NCBI RefSeq assembly: GCF_003269295.1
Contig: NZ_QLTT01000016.1
Location: forward strand, 1-64,000
DNA from: Lentzea atacamensis
Lineage (GTDB): Bacteria; Actinomycetota; Actinomycetes; Mycobacteriales; Pseudonocardiaceae
DNA length: 64,000 bases
Direction: 5' to 3'
Shown: piece by piece, positions 8,715 through 16,474 of the stretch
How positions within the stretch are numbered: position 1 is the first letter of the stretch
Layout: each line of letters opens with the position of its first letter
The notes under the pieces: generated by a model
Told to the model about the DNA's origin: nothing
The model's input: only the letters and a program-made list of their open reading frames with translations
Databases searched by the model: none
Program-made: the position numbers and the translations under genes

Positions 8715-9822
8715 ATGACAATCCCGGCTACATGTGTCATCGGTGGTGTCGACACCCACAAGCACACCCACTACGCCGCAGTGATCGATGAGCATGGTCG
8801 TTTGCTTGGTCACCAAGAGTTCCCCGCGGCCGACCACGGCTACCGGCAGCTGCTGGAATGGATGCATGGCCACGGGCCCATCGACGCGATCGGAGTGGAG
8901 AGCACCGGCTCGTTCGGCGCCACACTGACCAGGTTCCTGACCAAGGCCGGAATCCGGGCGGTCGAAGTGAACCGGCCCAACCGGCTGGCACGACGGATGG
9001 ACGGCAAGTCCGACCGCCTCGACGCCGAGCAGATCGCTCGAGCAGTGCATGGGCAGACCTCGACCGCGACCCCCAAGGCCAAGTCCGGCAGCGTCGAGGT
9101 GATCCGAACTCTGCGGGTCACTCGAGCGAGCGCGGTCAAGTCCCGCACCCAGGCGTTCAACACATTGTGGGGAGTCATGATCGGGGCGCCTTCGCCGCTG
9201 CGTGACGACCTGGTCGCGCTCACCAAGCGGACCTTGATCAACCGCTGTCTGCGGCTACGTCCTGAGACCGAGGATTCTGTTGTCACTGGCTGGCGACACC
9301 GAGCGGCTGCTCCTCGCTGGGGTCAAGACCGCTCTGCGTGATCTGGCTCGTCGCTGGAAGACCCTCGACGACGAGATCAAGCTCCTCAACAAACAGATCG
9401 AGGCGCTCGTGCGGGCAGCCGCTCCGGATCTGGTGAAACTGCACGGAGTCGGCGTCGAGCTCGCCGGACAGTTCCTCGTCACCGCGGGCGACAACGCCGA
9501 ACGCATTCGCAGTGAAGCGGCCTTCGCCAAACTCTGCGGCGTCGCACCACAACCCGCCAGCAGCGGACGCACCACCGGTCGGCACCGCCTCAGCCGCAGC
9601 GGTGACCGCGCCGCAAACAGCGCCCTCTACATCGTCGCCATCGTTCGCATCCGCCACCACCAGCCCACCCGCGACTACGTCCAACGACGCACCGCGGAAG
9701 GCCTGAGCAAACGCGAGATCATCCGCTGCCTCAAGCGCTACATCGCCCGAGAGATCTACAGCAACCTCCCGCGCCGCACCGCCCAGCCACAGCCAGACAG
9801 CCAACGTCCCGCAGCGGCTTGA
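8715..9822 (+). pseudogene. IS110-family transposase, frameshifted
   Basis: The N-terminal RuvC-like DEDD domain is clear: GGVDTHKHTHYAAV, AIGVESTGSFGATL and GKSDRLDAEQIARA carry the acidic residues. This frame runs from ATG 8715 and would stop at 9341 in unrelated sequence. The C-terminal domain continues one frame over from about 9280: ERLLLAGVKTALRDLARR, then the Tnp domain with GVGVELAGQFLVTAGDN and the serine-bearing PASSG. The shift lies near 9270-9290, so the present copy probably makes no functional enzyme. I saw no slippery run that would argue for programmed frameshifting. Confidence 0.85.
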
Positions 9823-9838
9823 CGAACATAGGAGCATC

Positions 9839-10021
9839 GAACGTTTCCATCGGACCCTGGCCGAAGGCTGGGCCTACGCACGCTTCTACGACTCCGAACA
9901 CCAACGCCGGGCGGCACTACCGGGCTGGCTGCATACCTACAATCACCACCGAGCCCACTCAGCCATCGGAGGCAAGCCACCCATCACCCGGCTGACCAAC
10001 CTCCCTGGCCATCACAACTAG
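9839..10021 (+). pseudogene. IS481-family transposase, 3' part
   Basis: This continues the reading frame of the 5' part at 7671-8480. It begins ERFHRTLAEGWAYARFYD, whose first Glu is the third catalytic acidic residue of the DDE core, then HTYNHHRAHSAIGGKPP and a TAG stop inside the right terminal repeat. Joining 8480 to 9839 restores an uninterrupted transposase, which proves the order of events: IS481 first, IS110 second. Confidence 0.9.
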
Positions 10022-10193
10022 CGCTGCGCGCAACCGCGTTCCTGGTGCTGTTCGCAGCCAAGGGCGCGGCCGAGCACGACAATGCAGCCTTGAAAGCCGC
10101 ACTGGCGCTCCCACACGGAACCCAGCCGCGGCGCACCCTGCGGCAGCGCATCATCGCGGCCGTCTGGGCAGCACGCCGCGAACTGATCGAGTA
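10022..10193 (+). pseudogene. 3' remnant of an unidentified gene
   Basis: An open frame entering from the IS481 right end reads ALRATAFLVLFAAKGAAEHD and continues to RQRIIAAVWAARRELIE with a TAG at 10191-10193. It has no start, so it is probably the tail of a gene cut off by the IS481 insertion. I do not recognise the family. The following 98 bases hold nothing recognisable. Confidence 0.35.
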
Positions 10194-10291
10194 GACCGCA
10201 AAGCCTGGTAGCTGTGAGTGCCGAAAAGTACGTCCGTGCAGGTCGCGGGCCTCGGCGCGTGGCTGGCGGTCGTCGGGCATGATCGCGCCCC

Positions 10292-10890
10292 GTGCTGGTC
10301 CGCTTCGCCTACCTTGCCGTCACCCACGCCTTCGCCGCGCTGCGGCTACTGCCACTGACTGACCGTGAGAAGGACGTCGAGATTCTCGCTCTTCTCCACC
10401 AACTCACCGCCTTGCAACGCCAACTCGGCGACCGACGCCCACAACTCCGATCTGAGGACAGGGCGTTCCTCGCCGCGCTCCTGACGCCGCTGGCCCGCGC
10501 AACTCTGCGCCGACTCCGACTGCTGGTCAGCCCGGACACGGTGCTGCGGTGGCATCGTTACCTGGTGAAGCGTCACCACGCCCAGGCGAGCCGGCGTCGA
10601 AGGCGTGGGCGTCCGCGCACCGTGGCATCGGTTCGCCGCCTTGTCCTGCGTCTGGCTGCCGAGAACTCCTCGTGGGGCTATCGGCGCATCCACGGAGAAC
10701 TCGCCCTCCTCGGTGTCACGGTCGCTCCTTCGACCGTGTGGGAGATCCTCAAAGCTGCTGGCGTCGACCCGGCGCCACACCGAGTGACCGTCACCTGGGC
10801 CGAGTTCCTGCGCTCCCAGGCCGAGGTGGTCCTGGCGATGGATTTCGTCGAGACCGTCACAGTGACCGGCGCACTGATTTTCGCGATTGC
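10292..10890 (+). pseudogene. 3'-truncated transposase (integrase-core family)
   Basis: This begins VRFAYLAVTHAFAALRLLP, with the DREKDVEILALLHQLTALQR helix typical of actinobacterial integrase-core transposases, then RRGRPRTVASVRRLVLRLA, WGYRRIHGELALLGV and the first core motif VVLAMDFVETVTVTGA. Family resemblance stops near 10890 inside the catalytic core and the rest is missing. Its downstream neighbour is a reversed integrase relic, so the junction near 10890-11013 is a deletion or rearrangement point. The fragment at 285-428 is from a related copy. Confidence 0.8.
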
Positions 10891-11013
10891 CATGTGCAGT
10901 GACGGCTCAGAGGCAACGGGAATCGGCTGGCTGAGAGGGAGGGCCGCAGGTAGCGCTGGGTGTCGCGGTGAGCAGGGTGGGACGAACAGCGGTAGGGGAG
11001 TTGGACATGGTGC

Positions 11014-11256
11014 TCACCTCGTGCCGTCGGCAGGTGGGTGTGTGACTAGTTGTTCGAGCGTGAGCGGGGGTTCGCCGGTGAGCGTGGCGAGTGCCGTGGC
11101 GATTTCGGGGCGTTGTGCGCGGGTGTAGATGCTGGTGCTGTCTTCAGGGTGGTCGTGGTGGCCGGCGTAGGCGCGGGCTATGGCGTGTCCGAAATGGCGT
11201 TCGACCCAGGTGAGGGTGGCGTGCCGAAGCTGGTGGGGGTCGGCGTGCTCACCAGA
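11014..11256 (-). pseudogene. C-terminal relic of a tyrosine recombinase
   Basis: On the minus strand the DNA reads DPHQLRHATLTWVERHFG, then AIARAYAGHHDHPEDST and SIYTRAQRPEIATALATL, ending at a TGA (11014-11016). It keeps the HxLRH and catalytic Tyr parts of a tyrosine recombinase. It closely parallels the C-termini of the integrases at 14994-16028 and 63202-64000 (TLTWVERHFGYAVARA...). The N-terminal two thirds is absent. It is a scar of an older related mobile element. Confidence 0.8.
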
Positions 11257-11431
11257 TCTCTGCGGTCGCTGCAGTCATCGACGGCCAGCTGCTGCGGAGA
11301 GTGTTTGGTGGACTACGGGTCGACGATTAACCTGAATGCGCGGCAGTGTGGTGCTAACGGCGGAACGATTTCTGCGACGTTGCTCGTACGACCGTGTGCG
11401 TAGTGCCCTTCTGTCGAAGGAGTGTGGTGTC

Positions 11432-12190
11432 GTGGCTGAGCGGTATATTCGTGAGATCTACGAGTCGTTGAAGTACTGGGCGACCTGGTTGCCTGGGATC
11501 GAGATCGAGATCGGCGACTACGGGCCCATCAATGGTTTCGTCTTCAAACCCGAGGGCAACGTCCGGGACCGCGGCATCAAGGTGGCCACCGAGGACTCAT
11601 CGGCCATCTCCTCGTTGAGTCACAAGTCGAAGGGGTCTGTTGCCGTAACGTTCCAGGTGGCGGCCGACATGGAACAGAAGGTTCCGGGTGTTCCGACAGG
11701 GAAGGCTGGGATTGGCATCACCTTCTCACAGGAGAGTGCCGTGGCGTTCTCCGCGGTCGGTTGCCAGGTATCCAGGGCGAAGGATGTCTCGCTGCTGGAG
11801 CGGCAGGTCCTGGACGGCGGGGAGAGTTGGCTTAAGGACGGGTACGTGGTGGTGACCCAGGTCGTCCGGGCGAAATCGGCCACAGTGATGATGTCGACGA
11901 GCCGCGACGCGGAGTTCGTCGCCTCTGCCTCGGCTGATCTAACAGCCGGGTTCGTCGACATCGGCAACGCATCCCTGTCTCTGACATCGCGCGTTGAGCG
12001 CAACGTGAACACGGCACTCTTCGCGAAGAAAGGCGTCACGCCGTTGTTCAGCGGTATCCGGTTCGACGAACGGTTCTGGTCAGGTTGGACAGGTGTTCCA
12101 ATGGACTTGGCTTCCGGCGGCGGACAGCCATCCCCGTTTGCTGCATTGACGCCGAAAGCTGCCGAGAGGACGCCGACTACCTTTCGGTGA
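11432..12190 (+). CDS. Hypothetical protein, probably beta-rich (252 aa)
   Basis: GTG start with AAGGAG nine bases upstream (11417-11422). The protein begins VAERYIREIYESLKYWATWL, then an IEIEIGDYGPINGFVFKP strand-rich segment, and long alternating polar/hydrophobic stretches such as GSVAVTFQVAADMEQKV, GKAGIGITFSQESAVAFSAV and YVVVTQVVRAKSATVMM. It ends in a Pro/Ala/Thr-rich tail. There is no signal peptide or enzymatic motif. The pattern suggests a beta-sandwich or pore/shell-like fold, but I recognise no family. It stands alone between mobile-element debris and the P-loop ATPase operon. Confidence 0.7.
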   Translation: MAERYIREIYESLKYWATWLPGIEIEIGDYGPINGFVFKPEGNVRDRGIKVATEDSSAISSLSHKSKGSVAVTFQVAADMEQKVPGVPTGKAGIGITFSQESAVAFSAVGCQVSRAKDVSLLERQVLDGGESWLKDGYVVVTQVVRAKSATVMMSTSRDAEFVASASADLTAGFVDIGNASLSLTSRVERNVNTALFAKKGVTPLFSGIRFDERFWSGWTGVPMDLASGGGQPSPFAALTPKAAERTPTTFR

Positions 12191-12691
12191 CTTTCGGTAG
12201 CCGGCAGGCCTCGTTCGGCGATTCCATCGAACAAACCTCGTGGGTGAGCTGAGCTTCATCACCTTCCTCGAATCGGCTGCACAGCGACACGGAGCTGACC
12301 CGCTCGAGTGCGACCTGGGCACGACCGTTGCCTCACCCACGATGACGGCCCGACAAGAACCAGCTGGTCGACTGGTTGTCTGACTTCCTCAGACTTATAC
12401 CCAGCCTGCACGAGGGCGTCGACCGCAAACCCGACCCGACCCAGGCGCGTGATCCGTTGGAGACGAGTGGCCGTCAACGAGCACGCATTTGTCGGAGGTA
12501 CCTGGTAGACCACGTCTGCAGCGCGAGCCGCTGCACGATCGTCTGCTCCGAACGACGGGAGAACCAAGTTCGAGACGTCTGATCTTGCGGACTGCGTCTC
12601 GCCACGAGGACTGACAATCGATGGTCACAGCAGTGCTTCCCCGGAGGGTGGCGGCTCTGATGATCGGCCGTGGCGGTGGCTCAGATGCCGC
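12191..12691. other. 500 bp without a supportable gene
   Basis: Short open frames on both strands have no credible starts, ribosome binding sites or protein-like composition. The only structure seen is a hairpin GTCTGA-cttcc-TCAGAC at 12378-12394 without a T-run. It separates the 3' ends of two convergent transcription units. Confidence 0.5.
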
Positions 12692-14095
12692 TTACGGACC
12701 GATGGCCAGGTGGGGCCTAAACGCAGGGTGCACTGAGATGGCCTCTTTGCTCAGAAGGTCCGCAGTCGGAAGGCTGCGGTCTTCGATGGCGTGGATTCGC
12801 CCCTGCGGTGATTCATAGCCGATGACGCCGATCTCGTACATGATCGTGGCTAACCGCTCCCGCGTGGCGGTGGAGTACCATCTCAGATGTCGGAACTGCT
12901 CGTCGACCGACGGTACTAGGAGCGCGCGAGAGTCCATCAATTGCGCGAGGTCAGCACCCGTCATGGTGGCCGCGACACCTTGGAAGACCTTTTCTACGAA
13001 CTGGCTGATGTTCGGGTACGTGTCGCCGTAGTCGGCATTGAGATTGTAGACCTTATCCTGTGCGAAATCGCCCAGGCATGCTGCAAGGTGCTGCTGGCCG
13101 ATGCGCTCTCTGCCTGCCCGTGCCGCAGCTAGATTGCATAGGGTGATCATGTCGCGAGGTCCGCTTACGCAGTACTGCGTGCAGTACCGCATGAAGATTT
13201 CCGGGTCGCCAGTCCATGTGAACTTTCTTGCCCAGAGCGACGATACGTCGAGATCACCTGGTCCGATGTCGATCCCCTCTCTGTACGCGATCCGGCGTGC
13301 GACCAGCTCGATCAGTGCCTGATGATCCCAAGATAGGAATCCAATTGCGTGCCGAACACGGTCGTACTCTCGCTGGTTCTCATACCAGGACCTCCAGAGG
13401 CCGTGCTTGACGAATAGCAACACGTGAACGCGATCCTTGCCGCGTGTATTGATATCTGAGACGGCCCGGACGACGCCTTCAAGAAAGAGGGGGTTCTCGA
13501 TGGTCCCGGGGAAGACGTCCTCGACGTCATCGATCATGATCGCGCCACGTTTGGACTCGAGGGCGGCGAGCACATCTGCCATTAGTTTTTCGATGGCGAC
13601 TTGCACCAGGTTGCCCTCTTCTCGCTTCAGAAGGTCAGCGAGCCGCAGGTTGATGCCCGCGATACTCACGTCCATAGCGCCGGTCACCCTCCTGAGTGTC
13701 GCCGTCGAGGCGTCCAGCGCGGCCTTCAGTTTGCGAGCGGTCGCGTTGCCTGCGGGTGCGGACTCGCTGATTCGGTGCGCGAATTCTCGCAGGAGGACAG
13801 TGGCGATCGCGTTCTTCGTTCGACCTGAAGACTCCTTGACGGTAGCGGCGTTCAGGCCGAGGTATGCGTGGTCGGCATCTAGGTTCAGGGTGGCGATCTG
13901 GTCGGTGGTCGCGAGGTACCTGCGCAGGTCAGTTTTTCCGCTTCCCTTGACTCCTACGATGACCTGCACCCCGGAGGCTGCTGTCCGCCACTTCAGGCGA
14001 TCTTCGATAGAGCGGAAGACGTGATGCGCTGTCAATGTGGTCGTCGAGGCGGTGGCGGCATCCGCCTCGCCGAAGTAGGTATCGGGCGAGATCAT
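12692..14095 (-). CDS. P-loop ATPase (Sll1717-like)
   Basis: A 467-aa protein with Walker A GVKGSGKT at residues 48-55 and Walker B GAIMIDDVEDVF at about 184-195. Before Walker B there is a long helical segment. After it comes a region (RVHVLLFVKHGLW, IGFLSWDHQALIELVARR) typical of P-loop ATPases annotated as the Sll1717 family. The C-terminal 150 residues look like a winged-helix or sensing part. It overlaps the preceding 181-aa gene by ATGA, so they form a two-gene operon. Such ATPases are frequent in defence islands. The function here is unproven; the family name is from recall of similar annotations. Confidence 0.75.
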   Translation of the reverse strand: MISPDTYFGEADAATASTTTLTAHHVFRSIEDRLKWRTAASGVQVIVGVKGSGKTDLRRYLATTDQIATLNLDADHAYLGLNAATVKESSGRTKNAIATVLLREFAHRISESAPAGNATARKLKAALDASTATLRRVTGAMDVSIAGINLRLADLLKREEGNLVQVAIEKLMADVLAALESKRGAIMIDDVEDVFPGTIENPLFLEGVVRAVSDINTRGKDRVHVLLFVKHGLWRSWYENQREYDRVRHAIGFLSWDHQALIELVARRIAYREGIDIGPGDLDVSSLWARKFTWTGDPEIFMRYCTQYCVSGPRDMITLCNLAAARAGRERIGQQHLAACLGDFAQDKVYNLNADYGDTYPNISQFVEKVFQGVAATMTGADLAQLMDSRALLVPSVDEQFRHLRWYSTATRERLATIMYEIGVIGYESPQGRIHAIEDRSLPTADLLSKEAISVHPAFRPHLAIGP

Positions 14096-14637
14096 CGTTT
14101 CGCTCCGGACGCCTCGCTGTAGTGGACGCGCACGATGCGATCGATGCCTCCGGCCTTGGAGTACAGATAGAGTAGTCGACGGAACTGATCGAGGCTAATC
14201 TGTATTGACTTGTTCTTCGCCTTGAGGCGACCATGGATTGTCTTGGCATCAGGTACTGCAGGACGATGGATGCTGCGGATCGTGTCGAGGACCTTCTCGA
14301 TGGGCGCTTCGCCCTGCTCCAGCAGTGACCGGACCGACGATTTGATCAGGAGATCGAAAACGGCCTGATCGTGCGCGGCGCGCGCACCCTCGCGACTCGT
14401 GGACACTTCTCCGTCGTGTGCGATGATGATCAATTTCAAGTCGAACAGGAACGCAATCAGCCGGCCGAGCGTCCTCGCCGACATGTAATGATCATCTGAA
14501 GAACCATCACCACGGATCTTCATCTCGACTGGTCTTGCCTGGCGGATTGCTTCGATGACATCGGCCGGGCTCGACCACACCCTGCGTTCATCTATGAGTC
14601 GCACGACGTAGTGGATACGCGTGTAGTTGTTGGCCAT
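14092..14637 (-). CDS. Hypothetical partner of the P-loop ATPase (181 aa)
   Basis: A soluble, charged protein beginning MANNYTRIHYVVRLIDERRV. It has helical stretches such as ARTLGRLIAFLFDLKLIIIA, SLLEQGEAPIEKVLDTIRSI and SIQISLDQFRRLLYLYSKAGG that resemble winged-helix or helical adaptor modules. It is the first gene of the operon and its stop overlaps the ATPase start by four bases, so the two proteins are probably made together and may interact. No catalytic motif was found. Confidence 0.65.
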   Translation of the reverse strand: MANNYTRIHYVVRLIDERRVWSSPADVIEAIRQARPVEMKIRGDGSSDDHYMSARTLGRLIAFLFDLKLIIIAHDGEVSTSREGARAAHDQAVFDLLIKSSVRSLLEQGEAPIEKVLDTIRSIHRPAVPDAKTIHGRLKAKNKSIQISLDQFRRLLYLYSKAGGIDRIVRVHYSEASGAKR

Positions 14638-14993
14638 CGGTCCCCCAGCGGGTGATCGGGAAGACGCGGCGAGCGGACTCCATTAGGCGTGTGCCGTGGA
14701 GGTCGGGTGGAAACGCCATGTTGTTACAGGCTGTTACCGTTCTGAGATCTCTTGTGCGCGCGTGACACCGCCGCTCGCTCCCTCGATGTTCTTGACATGC
14801 ACCTCGAAACTGGGCATCGCTGGCTGACCTGGGCTGTTACGGGTACTACTGGCCAGCTGGGCGACTTGGCAACGCTGTAGGCGTCGTGCTGGTCGCCGAG
14901 AAAGAAGTCACCGATGAGCAGTGCGGCGGGGAGACGAGTGCCCGGCCAGGCCCAGGAACAGCACCGGGACGTGTTCGACATCTGTCCAATGGT
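14638..14993. other. Intergenic region next to the integrase 3' end
   Basis: About 355 bases without a gene. Three copies of TGTTAC occur, two close together near 14722-14737 and one near 14834. They could be recombinase arm sites, but this is weak. The ICE attachment site may lie here because it directly follows the integrase gene. No direct repeat pairing it with a distal copy could be confirmed. Confidence 0.3.
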
Positions 14994-16028
14994 TCAGTTG
15001 GTGCCGACTGGAGGTCCCGGACGGATGGCGACTGCCAGAGGATGCTCTTCGTTCGTGAGCGCGGCGAGCGCAGTGGCTACCTCTTCGACGGTGGCGCGGA
15101 CGTAGGTCGTCGTGGTGCCGGCGTCACTCTTGCCGAAGTGTCCAGCGAACGCCCGCGCGACGGCGTAGCCGAAGTGCCGCTCGACCCAGGTGAGCGTGGT
15201 GTAGCGGATCCAGTGGGTGCTCACCTGTTGTGTGGCGACCCAGGGCAGGTGTTTGCCCAGCCGTCGCCACAGGTAGTCGTATCGACGCCTGGTGATCGGG
15301 TCGCCGTTGCGATAGCGCAGAAGTTGCTCGTTGCCGACGGCGCCGCGTTCTTTGCCGAGAACAAGGAGGTGATTCATCATCGTCGGTGATACCGGTTGCC
15401 AGCGCAGGGTCCCGCCCTTTTCGAAGAGTCTGACCAGACATTGCTCGGCGTCCAGGTCGCAGTGCCGGAGCGCGAGCGCGCCGCCGCGACGTGCGGCGGT
15501 TTCGGTGTGGAAGCGGAGCAGGACGAGGTCGAGCTCGGGGTCGTTGCCGGTTGAGCCGGCGATCTCGTTGATCTCGCGGAGCCGGTTGTCGGGAAGCGCC
15601 CGGCGAGTGGTCGCGAGGCGACGTGGTTTGGGGACGCGGCGCGCTGGGTTGTCGCTTTCGGACATGAGGCGGTCTGCGGCCGCGTGCTGGTAGAGGCAGC
15701 GTGCCGCGGCGATGAGATGTTCGGCGGCACTGCGCCCGCCTCGGGAGTTCCTGCGGACGATGGCGTTCGTCTTGGTCTGTTCGGCGAGCTGCTTGATCTC
15801 GAGTGGTGTCGGCTCGTTGAGCGGTCGGTCACCCCATTCGTCGACGATGCGGTTCCAGTACGGCTCGTAGACGCGCGAGGTGCCAGCGGGTACCGCCTTG
15901 GCGACGCGCTCGACGTACTCGCGGATGTTCGGCATCGAGGTCGGCGCCGGTTGGTCGAGCAGCTGTTCCGGCCTGACCCCGAGGCGACTGAGCAGGAGCC
16001 GCACCGCCTCGAGGTCAATGTCGCTCAC
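14994..16028 (-). CDS. Tyrosine recombinase/integrase of the ICE
   Basis: A 344-aa site-specific recombinase. The N-terminal SAM-like DNA-binding domain spans about residues 30-130. The catalytic domain carries the Arg in TETAARRGGALAL, then STHWIRYTTLTWVERHFG (HxxR), ARAFAGHFG and the nucleophile Tyr in TTTTYVRATVEEVATAL. GTG at 16028 shares GTGA with the stop of the AbrB-like gene, fixing the start. It is the last gene of the methylase operon, so integrase expression depends on that operon. It is about 55-60% identical by eye to the partial integrase at 63202-64000 over the aligned C-terminal region. Confidence 0.9.
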   Translation of the reverse strand: MSDIDLEAVRLLLSRLGVRPEQLLDQPAPTSMPNIREYVERVAKAVPAGTSRVYEPYWNRIVDEWGDRPLNEPTPLEIKQLAEQTKTNAIVRRNSRGGRSAAEHLIAAARCLYQHAAADRLMSESDNPARRVPKPRRLATTRRALPDNRLREINEIAGSTGNDPELDLVLLRFHTETAARRGGALALRHCDLDAEQCLVRLFEKGGTLRWQPVSPTMMNHLLVLGKERGAVGNEQLLRYRNGDPITRRRYDYLWRRLGKHLPWVATQQVSTHWIRYTTLTWVERHFGYAVARAFAGHFGKSDAGTTTTYVRATVEEVATALAALTNEEHPLAVAIRPGPPVGTN

Positions 16029-16474
16029 GACGCCTCTCCGCGGGCGTGCGCGACGAGTGCCTGGTCGAGCACCGACGTCGTGCAGACGATAAGGAGATCG
16101 TGGGCGGCAGACGTTGCGAGCAGGAGGCCGTCGCCCGCACGCAGCTGACACAGGTGCCGGATCGCGGCCGGTATCCGGACGTGGCCGAGCTTCGTCACCA
16201 TCGCGGTGCCGGCAGAACGACTGAGCACGATGACTTGGCCGTCGAGCACGGTCGGCTTCAACGACGTGCCCGGCCGCCAGTTCAGGAGCCGGATCAACGA
16301 CCTGTCGCCGAGACGACCTCGATCGTCGATGGTCGTGAACGCGTAGCGCGAGGAACTCCGTTGAACTCGCTCGGGAGGACGGGGTACCGGAAGTCCCGCA
16401 ATTCGAGGTGAACGCATCTCGCGGCCGGCGGGGTTGGCCGTCAGCTTCTCGGCTATAGCGTCGACAAGGTTCAT
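16025..16474 (-). CDS. AbrB/SpoVT-like regulator
   Basis: A 149-aa protein. The C-terminal half, from AMVTKLGHVRIPAAIRHLC through LRAGDGLLLATSAAHD, is a swapped-hairpin AbrB-type DNA-binding fold: a short strand, 'G-x-V-x-I-P-A-A-I-R' and a hydrophobic end. The N-terminal half is less defined. It overlaps the upstream C5 methylase by ATGA and the downstream integrase by GTGA. It is well placed to control the operon or integration/excision. Confidence 0.75.
   Translation of the reverse strand: MNLVDAIAEKLTANPAGREMRSPRIAGLPVPRPPERVQRSSSRYAFTTIDDRGRLGDRSLIRLLNWRPGTSLKPTVLDGQVIVLSRSAGTAMVTKLGHVRIPAAIRHLCQLRAGDGLLLATSAAHDLLIVCTTSVLDQALVAHARGEAS

Larger units (their letters stand above)
8481..9838 (+). 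mobile_element. IS110-family insertion sequence
   Basis: A 1358-bp element bounded by the two halves of the IS481 transposase gene. ATC is present at both junctions (8478-8480 and 9836-9838), so the exact edges are ambiguous by three bases. The pre-insertion target reads CGGCAAGATCGAACGTTTCC. There are no long terminal inverted repeats, as usual for IS110. A 234-base non-coding left end precedes the transposase, and the right end after the gene is only 16 bases. This layout matches IS110-group elements that carry their bridge RNA in the left end. Confidence 0.9.
7618..10021 (+). mobile_element. IS481-family insertion sequence interrupted by an IS110-family element
   Basis: The ends are imperfect inverted repeats: CTGGTTGTGAAG at 7618-7629, and the complement of CTAGTTGTGATG at 10010-10021 (10 of 12 matching). 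The right repeat contains the TAG stop of the transposase. A single transposase gene is split at the ATC at 8478-8480 by 1358 bases of foreign sequence and resumes in its correct reading frame at 9839. A clear target-site duplication was not identified. Confidence 0.8.

Noticed and set aside
9262..9295. Programmed frameshifting in the IS110 transposase
   Set aside because: No slippery run or stimulatory structure is apparent at the shift, and IS110 recombinases are normally single-frame.
11432..12190. Bacterial gasdermin or another named pore-former
   Set aside because: Length and beta-rich look are compatible, but no gasdermin motif or adjacent protease gene was seen.
12378..12394. GTCTGA-cttcc-TCAGAC hairpin as a terminator
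   Set aside because: The stem has only six pairs and no T-run; both neighbouring genes end more than 180 bases away.
14722..14840. Three TGTTAC copies beside the integrase gene as recombinase arm sites or att
   Set aside because: Six-base repeats are common by chance and no matching copy was found at a distal end, so they are only noted in the intergenic entry.
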